From: Anaerolinea sp. | GTDB taxonomy: Bacteria > Chloroflexota > Anaerolineae > Anaerolineales > Anaerolineaceae | Reading direction: 5' to 3' | DNA length: 28,832 nt | Assembly: GCA_013824385.1 (NCBI GenBank) | Contig: PNNU01000004.1 | Coordinates: 1-28,832, forward strand | Shown here: positions 15,525 to 21,805 of the stretch, one piece after another | Position numbering within the stretch: position 1 is the first letter of the stretch | Layout of the letters: every line of letters starts with the position of its first letter | Translations under genes and position numbers: made by a program | The notes under the pieces: generated by a model | What the model was told of the DNA's origin: nothing | Seen by the model: only the letters and a program-made list of their open reading frames with translations | Databases searched by the model: none

Positions 15525-16095
15525 GATTGAAGAAGTTATATTGGTCAGCGTTTCTCTTATTGCTCTGGTTGGCGGTTTGCTGTTATAGAATAAAATATAT
15601 TCATACACAGCACCTGGCCTGCTGATTTTGTGTACTATTTTTATTTTGGGCAGACACATTCCCGAATTTGCATCTCTCTCCGCGGATAACCCCAAGATAA
15701 AAACCATGCGTTCTCTTAATTGGTTTACGGTCGGGGTTGTCATCCTTGGGGTGGCAATTTCCGCGGTCTTTGAAAAGAAAGTTCTGACAGATTTGCAGGA
15801 AAATTGGGTTTCTTTGGTTCTTGTCACCCTGCTGATGGTCGTAATCGGCAATTTCGCACCCAAACTTCCATTTAACGGTTACATGGGGCTAAGGCTGCCC
15901 TGGACTGTTAGAGACGAAGAAACCTGGATCCTTGCACATCGCATTCTGGGTTATATCACTTTTCCATTAGTGATTTGCTTCATCGTGCTCAGCCAGTTCC
16001 TTGATTCCAGAACTTGCATTATCGCCACTCTCCTCACTTGGATCATCATTCCTGGTGTTATTTCAGGTCTGTTTTACATAAAAAAATATCAATAA
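15508..16095 (+). pseudogene. sdpI-like immunity membrane protein, interrupted by in-frame TAG
   Basis: The ATG at 15508 (AAGGAG upstream) opens a frame encoding one hydrophobic helix that hits TAG at 15586-15588. The same frame then stays open to 16095 and encodes the SdpI domain: helices plus the signature GNFAPKLPFNGYMGLRLPWT and DEETWILAHRILGY. The family usually has a DUF1648 segment (LPxxIPxHW...) between the first and second helices, which is missing around the stop. A deletion together with a nonsense codon is therefore likely. The only restart is a TTG at 15628 without a ribosome-binding site. Family members such as SdpI give immunity to the SdpC toxin; no toxin gene is nearby. Confidence 0.75.
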
Positions 16096-16126
16096 CCCAA
16101 ATTCCACGTCGCCAAATCGGTTAGAG
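16092..16126. repeat. 35-bp direct repeat, right copy
   Basis: It is the partner of 14818-14852 in the same orientation. It overlaps the stop codon of the sdpI pseudogene. Together the copies bracket the ArsR/SdpI module. Confidence 0.75.
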
Positions 16127-16224
16127 AACCTGAACCGGCATCAAGATTTTTAGAAAATTTTTGCTTCAAAACCAATTTGATATTCTTTTTCGCTAATAAA
16201 ACGATAACAAAGGTGTAAATAATA

Positions 16225-16635
16225 ATGAAACTAATCAAAATTCTCTTCATATTGCTGGTATTTTCAATCATGCTGTCTGCATGCAACTCGGTAAAACTTG
16301 CTGATATATATGATGAAAATGTTGTAATCGAGCGTGCAAAAGAGGTTGTTGAGATGATTAACTCACAAGATTTCGACAAGGTGAATGCCGAGATAAGAGA
16401 AGATCTTCAAGAACAACTGACTTCAAATCAATTAAAGGATGCGATAGGAGCCAAACTGGTTGAGGCTGGATCTTTTATTGAATACCCATCAATAACCACT
16501 CTTGGACAAAAAAGTAAAACGTCCGGTGAGGATTATGCAACAGTGGTCTTGGTCGGGAAATACGAGAAAAGCACATTAGTCTATACAATCACCATGGATT
16601 CCAATCTTGATATTGTCGGCCTTTATGTCAAATAG
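16225..16635 (+). CDS. small lipoprotein, DUF3887-like
   Basis: A 136-residue protein with a lipoprotein signal: positive start MKLIK, hydrophobic stretch and lipobox LSAC, so lipidation at C20 is expected and the protein is anchored on the outer face of the membrane. The mature part (AKEVVEMINSQDFDKVNAEI ... GSFIEY ... VLVGKYEKSTLVYTITMD) follows the DUF3887 pattern of an alpha-beta NTF2-like domain. The role is unknown. AAAGGTG lies upstream of the ATG. It has no clear operon partner, and lies downstream of the broken sdpI gene with about 130 bases between. Confidence 0.7.
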   Translation: MKLIKILFILLVFSIMLSACNSVKLADIYDENVVIERAKEVVEMINSQDFDKVNAEIREDLQEQLTSNQLKDAIGAKLVEAGSFIEYPSITTLGQKSKTSGEDYATVVLVGKYEKSTLVYTITMDSNLDIVGLYVK

Positions 16636-16986
16636 ATTCAGTACATGGTTGTGTTGTCAATAATGTCATCAGATTATCAATAAAAAAACAACATGATCGT
16701 AGGTAGTCTCAATCTGTAGGAATATTTTTTTTGAAACCACACTTCGTCAAACACCAAAGTGTATTTCGATAGCTTCTTGAGAAAGTTTTATAAGTGCTGC
16801 AACCGGATATTGGATATTCACATTGATTCACAGGTATCGCCTGTGGTATGGCAATTGCTTTTATCTTCACTTAAAAATCTTGATACTGCATTAACCAGGG
16901 GTTCATCCGCTTATTGGTATTTCGTGAACATCGAATTTGAGAATAAAAGAGACGAGCATCACTTTAAGCCATGCTTCTCTCCATCT

Positions 16987-17039
16987 TATCATTGTATAAG
17001 CCAGTGTCATCACCCTTGACATTGGCTTATACAATGATA
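16987..17039. repeat. 23-bp inverted repeat duplicating the GntR promoter
   Basis: Arms 16987-17009 and 17017-17039 pair at 22 of 23 positions with a 7-base spacer. The right arm holds most of the -35 TTGACA and the first part of the ATACAA array. The left arm is an inverted copy of the same promoter-like sequence pointing left. Confidence 0.85.
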
Positions 17040-17043
17040 CAAT
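17016..17043 (+). promoter_or_regulatory. promoter of the GntR/slipin/ABC operon
   Basis: TTGACA (17016-17021), 16 bases, TACAAT (17038-17043). The -10 lies in the second unit of the ATACAANN array. Other units supply further TACAAT hexamers at 8-bp steps. Confidence 0.6.
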
Positions 17044-17076
17044 AATACAAAGATACAATCAAACAATGATACAAAA
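17029..17076. repeat. six tandem 8-bp ATACAANN units, probable YtrA-type operator array
   Basis: ATACAATG, ATACAATA, ATACAAAG, ATACAATC, AAACAATG and ATACAAAA follow each other without gaps. Five of six units keep ATACAA. The array covers the -10 and the likely transcription start of the operon whose first gene is a GntR regulator, so it is well placed as the operator. Confidence 0.75.
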
Positions 17077-17121
17077 TCGGAACCAGTATCGGTAATCTGA
17101 AATGTGTCAGGAGGATCGAAT

Positions 17122-17550
17122 GTGAAATCACTAAACTTTAATCTGGATTTTCGCTCAGGAGTGCCAAGCTATATTCAAATCGTGGAACAGGTGCAGACCT
17201 TTCTGGCAAACGGCGAACTTAAACCCGGCGACCAGCTGCCCACGGTGCGCCAGCTTGCGTCAGAACTAAGCATCAACTTCAACACCATCGCCAGAGCCTA
17301 CCGTATGCTGGATGAAGCCGGCTTGATCTCGACCCAACAAGGCAGGGGCACCTATTTGCTCGATCAACCCTCCGCAGAAGCTGTGCAAAAGCTCAAAAAG
17401 GAATCACTGGAATTACAGTCAAAAAGGTTCCTTAAGTCCCTGGCCAAACAGGGTTTCACTGCCGAAGAAAGTCAATTAACCATTCAAACGCTCTTTCAAG
17501 CCTGGCAAGACGGTACGCTGGAAAAAGAGCCCGATAACGAAAGCATTTAA
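17122..17550 (+). CDS. GntR family regulator, YtrA subfamily
   Basis: A 142-residue regulator. The N-terminal winged helix (about 10-75) contains PSYIQIVEQVQTFL, GDQLPTVRQLASELSINFNTIARAYRML and QGRGTYLL, which fit GntR proteins closely. The short C-terminal tail of about 65 residues marks the YtrA subfamily, whose members repress ABC transporter operons and often respond to cell-wall-active antibiotics. The GTG at 17122 is preferred over the in-frame GTG at 17104 because AGGAGG (17109-17114) stands seven bases upstream. It is the first gene of a five-gene operon; the slipin gene follows after 12 bases. The ATACAANN array is its probable site. Confidence 0.88.
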   Translation: MKSLNFNLDFRSGVPSYIQIVEQVQTFLANGELKPGDQLPTVRQLASELSINFNTIARAYRMLDEAGLISTQQGRGTYLLDQPSAEAVQKLKKESLELQSKRFLKSLAKQGFTAEESQLTIQTLFQAWQDGTLEKEPDNESI

Positions 17551-17562
17551 AAAGAGGATGAA

Positions 17563-18579
17563 ATGAGAGAAAAAAACAGAAACAACGACAATCAAAACAA
17601 CAATCAACAAAGTAACCAAAATGAAAATGGATCAGAAAACTTAAGTCCGTTCAGGTATTTTTCAAAAAGCAAAACACAGAGCATGGCGGAACAGCACATC
17701 AATGGGATATCCATGTTTATTCTGATCCTGGGCATCTTGATCGCGACTGCTGGCGCCGTGATTATGGACTCAATGGGCATCAAAGATGGAATCATTTTTG
17801 CAGTTTTTGTTCCCGTTATGGTGCTCAGTTTCTACCTTTTCTTTGCCATTCAGGTTGCCCGCCAATGGGAAAAAGCTGTTGTGCTGCGCATGGGCAAAAT
17901 GCGCGGACTGCGCGGCCCCGGTCTGTTCTGGATCGTACCCATTCTGGATAGCATTACCATGTGGATCGATCAGCGCGTTATGGTAACCCCCTTCTCTGCC
18001 GAGAAAACGCTTACCCGCGACACCGTCCCGGTCAATGTGGACGCCGTGCTCTTCTGGCTGGTATGGGATGCCGAGAAGGCCGCCCTCGAAGTTGAGAATT
18101 ATCGCGCCGCCATCGCCTGGGCTTCACAAACCGCCCTGCGAGAAGTGATCGGTCAAATGACTCTCGCCGATATTCTGGTTGGCCGCAATAAAATGGACGC
18201 CGATCTGCAGAAGATCATTGACGAACGCACCACCCCTTGGGGTATCACCGTTCAGTCCGTTGAGATTCGCGACGTGGTCATCCCTGCTGACCTTGAAGAC
18301 GCCATGTCTCGCCAGGCGCAAGCCGAGCGAGAACGCCAGGCCCGTGTCATTTTGGGCGAGTCTGAAATGCAGATTGCTTCCAGTTTTGAGACCGCTTCAC
18401 AGTCTTACATCAACAATCCCACAGCCCTGCATCTGCGCGCCATGAACATGCTCTTTGAAGGCTTAAAAGAGAAGGGCGCTTTGGTGATCGTTCCGTCCAG
18501 CGCCGTAGACACCATGAACCTGGGTGGAATCTCAGGAATGGTTTCTCTGGCCCAGCAAAACGTAGAAAAAATCAAATAA
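17563..18579 (+). CDS. slipin (SPFH/band 7 domain membrane protein)
   Basis: A 338-residue SPFH protein. A hydrophilic Asn/Gln-rich N-terminus (1-30) is followed by two membrane helices (about 48-70 and 75-97). The band 7 domain follows: EKAVVLRMGKMRGLRGPGLFWIVP at its start, then RDTVPVNVDAVLFWLV, ALREVIGQMTLADIL and VQSVEIRDVVIP. The Ala/Glu/Arg-rich SRQAQAERERQARVI helix is the usual oligomerisation segment. Slipins form membrane scaffolds in lipid microdomains. Many have an NfeD protease partner, which is absent here. Instead the gene lies between a YtrA regulator and an ABC exporter, which suggests it supports the transporter or an envelope stress response. Confidence 0.9.
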   Translation: MREKNRNNDNQNNNQQSNQNENGSENLSPFRYFSKSKTQSMAEQHINGISMFILILGILIATAGAVIMDSMGIKDGIIFAVFVPVMVLSFYLFFAIQVARQWEKAVVLRMGKMRGLRGPGLFWIVPILDSITMWIDQRVMVTPFSAEKTLTRDTVPVNVDAVLFWLVWDAEKAALEVENYRAAIAWASQTALREVIGQMTLADILVGRNKMDADLQKIIDERTTPWGITVQSVEIRDVVIPADLEDAMSRQAQAERERQARVILGESEMQIASSFETASQSYINNPTALHLRAMNMLFEGLKEKGALVIVPSSAVDTMNLGGISGMVSLAQQNVEKIK

Positions 18580-18591
18580 CCGTCAAATAAC

Positions 18592-18616
18592 GGCAGGGCG
18601 CCAAACCCGCCCTGCC
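18592..18616 (+). other. intercistronic hairpin
   Basis: GGCAGGGCG and CGCCCTGCC form a perfect 9-bp stem with a 7-base loop between the slipin and PLDc_N genes. No T run follows, so it is more likely an mRNA stability or processing element than a terminator. Confidence 0.6.
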
Positions 18617-18636
18617 AACAAAACAAGGAGACGAAA

Positions 18637-18846
18637 ATGGATATCAATGGAATTGAAATCATTCAAAAATATTTACCCCTTATCATTCCGGTAGTTTTAC
18701 TAGAATTGGGGTTGATGATCGCCGCACTGGTGGATGTGATCCGCCGCGAAAAAACAAAGGGCCCAAAATGGGTTTGGATCATCGTTGTGGTCCTCTTTAA
18801 CCTGTTTGGACCAATCGCCTACTTTATCTTCGGGAGAGATGAATGA
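18637..18846 (+). CDS. PLDc_N domain small membrane protein (YxlE-like)
   Basis: A 69-residue protein with two membrane helices (about 14-33 and 46-64). The sequence ALVDVIRREKTKGPKWVWIIVVVLFNLFGPIAYFIFGR is the classic PLDc_N (phospholipase D-nuclease N-terminal) hairpin, without any nuclease domain. It is comparable to B. subtilis YxlE, which is encoded next to the YxlFG ABC transporter. AAGGAG stands before the ATG. The stop overlaps the ATG of the ABC ATPase gene (ATGA), so translation is coupled. It is probably an accessory subunit of the transporter. Confidence 0.9.
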   Translation: MDINGIEIIQKYLPLIIPVVLLELGLMIAALVDVIRREKTKGPKWVWIIVVVLFNLFGPIAYFIFGRDE

Positions 18847-19778
18847 ATTCCGTAAAGATCGAAGCCCTGCGCAAGAAATATGGCAAAGTGGATGCGCTGG
18901 ACGGGTTGAACATGATGGTTGAGTCCGGGTCCGTGTTTGGATTTCTTGGTCCAAACGGGGCAGGCAAGACCACCACCCTGCGCATTCTGGCCTCGCTGGC
19001 ACAGGCTGATTCTGGCAGCATCTTCTTCGGAGATCAAAACATCACCAAGTCAAACGCCGGTATAAAAGCCCGGCTTGGATACCTGCCCGAGGAACCTGCC
19101 TTCTATGCATGGATGAGTCCGCGTGAATATCTGGATTATATCGGTAAGATCTTTAACCTGGACGGCAAAGAAAGACGGATCAGAACAGATCAACTGCTCG
19201 AACAATCCGGGCTGAAAGAAGCATCCAAACGCCACATCGGCGGATTTTCTCGCGGTATGCGCCAGCGTCTTGGTATCGCCCAGGCGCTGATGAACCACCC
19301 CTCCATCCTGCTGTTGGATGAGCCGGTCAGCGCGTTGGATCCCGCTGGACGCAAGGAAGTGCTGGAAATGATCGAAGGTCTGAGCAGCGAATGCACAGTA
19401 ATTATGAGCAGTCACATTCTGGCTGATGTAGAACGCGTCTGTGACACCGTTGGTATCATCAATAAAGGCAAGCTAATCACCCAGGCTAAAAAAGAAGATT
19501 TGATGGATCGTTACGCCACCCCGGCGCTGGAAATCACCATCGGCAATGGGTCGACAGCTCAAATGCCTGAGTGGAAGCTGCGTCTCGAAAAACTCCCCGG
19601 CGTGACCGGCGTGACCGTTGAAGGCTACAGCTTTCACCTTGCAGTAAAAGACGTCCATGCTGCACAACAAGAGATTATTCGAGATGCCTTGAACAACAAC
19701 TCAACGTTTGAAAAACTGGAAGTGGTCAAACCGTCACTGGAGGATATCTTCATACAGTTGACCGGGAGTCAAAAATGA
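18843..19778 (+). CDS. ABC transporter ATP-binding protein (YxlF-like)
   Basis: A 311-residue ABC ATPase. Walker A GPNGAGKTT at 36-44, signature FSRGMRQ at 135-141 (a variant of LSGGQ with S-R-G), Walker B ILLLDE at 155-160 and switch histidine in SSHIL near 186. The C-terminal 90 residues form the extra domain usual for CcmA/NatA-type exporters of the ABC-2 class. It energises the permease encoded next, with which it overlaps by 4 bases. Substrate is unknown; YtrA- and Yxl-type systems are linked to peptide antibiotics and cell envelope stress. Confidence 0.93.
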   Translation: MNSVKIEALRKKYGKVDALDGLNMMVESGSVFGFLGPNGAGKTTTLRILASLAQADSGSIFFGDQNITKSNAGIKARLGYLPEEPAFYAWMSPREYLDYIGKIFNLDGKERRIRTDQLLEQSGLKEASKRHIGGFSRGMRQRLGIAQALMNHPSILLLDEPVSALDPAGRKEVLEMIEGLSSECTVIMSSHILADVERVCDTVGIINKGKLITQAKKEDLMDRYATPALEITIGNGSTAQMPEWKLRLEKLPGVTGVTVEGYSFHLAVKDVHAAQQEIIRDALNNNSTFEKLEVVKPSLEDIFIQLTGSQK

Positions 19779-20533
19779 ATTTTATGACCGCACTCTTTAA
19801 AGAATTTTTAGAACAACGGAGAACCCGTAAATTCCTGATTGCTCTGGTGGTCTTGGTATTATTTGGCATGACCTCGCCATTAATGGCAAAAATGACCCCC
19901 CAACTCATGACCCTGGTGCCGGGCGGAGAAGCATTCGTGGGCCTGATCCCCGACCCTACCATCAACGACGCAGTCGCTCAATACATCAAGAATATTACCC
20001 AATTTGGCATTTTGTTGGTGCTGGTCTTTTCAATGGGCGCCATGGCGGTTGAAAAAGATAAAGGAACTGCCGCCATGATCCTTTCGAAACCTATGCCGCG
20101 GGGAAGTTTTTTACTTGCCAAATTCGCCTCATTGGCCCTGACCTTTATCATCGCCGTTGTGATTGCCGGGGTTGCCTGCTATTACTACACCTACTTTCTA
20201 TTCGGCGAACTTAATATCCTCAATTGGCTGGTCGTAAACGGATTAGTCATTCTCTACCTATTGGTGTACGTGGCCATCACCCTGCTCTATTCAACCCTGA
20301 CCCGTACCCAATATATTGCCATCGGCTTGTCTTTTGGCACCCTGATCGTACTGGGTATTCTGGGGGGGTTACCCGGAATCGGGAGCAATTTCCCGGATGC
20401 CCTGATCAACAACGCCTCCTTGTTAATGTCTGGTCTCCCAGTCACCAACTGGACCGGCTTATGGGTAAGCCTGGGATTGATCATTATTTCATTGACAGTT
20501 GCCTGGCTGGTTTTCCGCAAACAGGAGTTATAA
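19775..20533 (+). CDS. ABC-2 type permease (YxlG-like)
   Basis: A 252-residue membrane protein with about six helices. The cytosolic N-terminus (TALFKEFLEQRRTRKFL) and the large first external loop are typical. The EKDKGTAAMILSKPMPRGSFLLAK segment before the third helix is the hallmark coupling region of ABC-2 permeases. It forms the pore of the exporter together with the ATPase encoded just upstream. It is the last gene of the operon. The stop is 14 bases upstream of the first parS site and no obvious terminator precedes the parS pair. Confidence 0.91.
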   Translation: MNFMTALFKEFLEQRRTRKFLIALVVLVLFGMTSPLMAKMTPQLMTLVPGGEAFVGLIPDPTINDAVAQYIKNITQFGILLVLVFSMGAMAVEKDKGTAAMILSKPMPRGSFLLAKFASLALTFIIAVVIAGVACYYYTYFLFGELNILNWLVVNGLVILYLLVYVAITLLYSTLTRTQYIAIGLSFGTLIVLGILGGLPGIGSNFPDALINNASLLMSGLPVTNWTGLWVSLGLIIISLTVAWLVFRKQEL

Positions 20534-20547
20534 AAATAAGCCGTATT

Positions 20548-20563
20548 TGTTTCACGTGAAACA
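20548..20563. promoter_or_regulatory. parS: parS centromere site 1
   Basis: TGTTTCACGTGAAACA, a perfect 16-bp palindrome identical to the widely conserved chromosomal parS consensus bound by ParB/Spo0J. Intergenic. Confidence 0.93.
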
Positions 20564-20584
20564 AAACAATGAGGGAAATTCAAT

Positions 20585-20600
20585 TGTTTCACGTGAAACA
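20585..20600. promoter_or_regulatory. parS: parS centromere site 2
   Basis: It is identical to site 1 and its centre is 37 bp further right. Two consensus sites so close in a non-coding gap are very unlikely by chance. No parA or parB gene lies in the window. Confidence 0.93.
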
Positions 20601-20712
20601 TCTCGATAGTTCTACAAAATTTTGCACTACCTAAAAACCCCAAAAAAGCATATACTCTATTGGTACGCGATCAGACTTAGAATTGCCTATCTTTATTTAA
20701 AAAGGATTTAGC

Positions 20713-21750
20713 ATGGAAACAAATATAGGGTTATTTATTTCATACGCTGTTACGATATTATTAATGATCGGCGTTCCGATCGCATTAACCATTCTTGTGG
20801 TGCGGCGATTCAAGGTGTCCTGGTGGGTAATTCTCACTGGTGTTTTGACTTATCTTGTCTCCCAGGTTGTGCACTATCCAGTACTGCAGCTTGTCAGCAA
20901 GTTGTTCAATGACGGTACTTTACCAGTTCCAGCTACTCAGTGGATTCCCCTCTTTAACGCTGTAATTTTGGGTTTTCTTGCCGCTTTGTTCGAAGAAACT
21001 GCGCGTTATTTTGGTTTCCTGATAGTAAAAAAGAAAACCAAACGAATCGAATCGGCTGTTGGTTTGGGTGTTGGTCACGGCGGTATTGAAAGCATCGGCT
21101 TTGCTGTTTGGCCTTACTTCCCGTTGTTTGGCGGAGCATTAATCAACTTTATATATATTGCTTTCTACAATCCTGGTGCTCAAATTGCCAAGGGTGTCTC
21201 CATGGATCAGGTGCAAAATGTTGCAGCGCAAATTGCCCAGTTTTGGGCAAATCCCTGGCACCTTGGGTTCTTACCTGGTCTGGAACGGGTAATCGCTATT
21301 TCTACTCAAATCTTCCTTTCTATATTGATCTGGAAAGCTATTAAGAGCCGTTCGTTTGGTTGGTTTGCATTAGCGTTTTTCTATCATATGTTGGTGGATG
21401 GAATTGCCGTTTTCCTTTCTTACAGTGGATGGGGTGCCTGGGGTATCGAAGGCATCATGTCCATCTTTATGCTGGCAAATATTTATCTCATTTACTACTT
21501 CTGGAAAGAAGAGTCTGATAAGAGAAAAGAGAGAGCTGAAGAATTGGGATTGGACCCTGCTGAACTTGATGACATCGACGAAGAAGACGATCCGGATGAT
21601 GATGATGATGAAGCAGATGAGGAAGATGACGCATTTGTATCCAATGAAGCAGATGAGGATGATAACGGATTTGTTTCCAGTGACACAGAAGATTTAGAAG
21701 AAGACAAACCTGCGAAATCACCTGAAACTACCGAAGAAGAAGAAAACTAA
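20713..21750 (+). CDS. YhfC family glutamic-type intramembrane protease with acidic tail
   Basis: A 345-residue protein. Residues 1 to about 260 form eight or so membrane helices. FEETARYFGF (E94, E95, R98) gives the EExxR motif; GVGHGGIES (H122) and the later FYHMLVDG supply histidines, matching the YhfC/PrsW-type glutamic proteases. The C-terminal 85 residues are soluble and extremely acidic, with long Asp/Glu runs (about 280-345), which is not part of the usual family core. AAAGGA lies ahead of the ATG. The gene lies just downstream of the parS pair and is monocistronic, ending in a strong terminator. Substrate is unknown; the tail could bind cations or a basic partner. Confidence 0.82.
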   Translation: METNIGLFISYAVTILLMIGVPIALTILVVRRFKVSWWVILTGVLTYLVSQVVHYPVLQLVSKLFNDGTLPVPATQWIPLFNAVILGFLAALFEETARYFGFLIVKKKTKRIESAVGLGVGHGGIESIGFAVWPYFPLFGGALINFIYIAFYNPGAQIAKGVSMDQVQNVAAQIAQFWANPWHLGFLPGLERVIAISTQIFLSILIWKAIKSRSFGWFALAFFYHMLVDGIAVFLSYSGWGAWGIEGIMSIFMLANIYLIYYFWKEESDKRKERAEELGLDPAELDDIDEEDDPDDDDDEADEEDDAFVSNEADEDDNGFVSSDTEDLEEDKPAKSPETTEEEEN

Positions 21751-21777
21751 CCCTTTATCAAAATAATCAGTTCAACA

Positions 21778-21805
21778 AAAAACGACCGGAAATCCGGTCG
21801 TTTTT
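21778..21805. terminator. bidirectional Rho-independent terminator
   Basis: AAAAACGACCGG, loop AAAT, CCGGTCGTTTTT. It ends the YhfC gene and, on the other strand, overlaps the stop of the PEP/pyruvate-binding gene (21804-21806). Confidence 0.9.

Larger units (their letters stand above)
16636..17121. other. long intergenic region with regulatory repeats upstream of the GntR operon
   Basis: About 486 bases. The left part (16636-16980) holds no gene I can support. An 86-codon plus-strand frame (16759-17019) has no ribosome-binding site and runs into the inverted repeat, so it is probably meaningless or a remnant. The right part carries the 23-bp inverted repeat, the promoter and the ATACAANN array of the GntR operon. 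Confidence 0.6.

Noticed and set aside
15586..15588. In-frame TAG as a recoded (pyrrolysine or readthrough) codon
   Set aside because: No nearby recoding signal, and the sequence around the stop lacks a segment the family normally has, which fits gene decay better.
16759..17019. 86-codon frame upstream of the GntR operon
   Set aside because: No ribosome-binding site; its end runs through the inverted promoter repeat. The composition does not look like a real protein.
17029..17076. Short CRISPR array
   Set aside because: Units are 8 bp without spacers and no cas genes are present; it is a tandem operator-like repeat.
18592..18616. Terminator splitting the slipin-ABC operon
   Set aside because: The stem is strong but has no following T run, and the downstream genes have no promoter I can see.
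18700..19415. Several minus-strand frames opposite the PLDc_N and ABC ATPase genes
   Set aside because: Shadows of clear genes; they have no ribosome-binding sites or recognisable domains.
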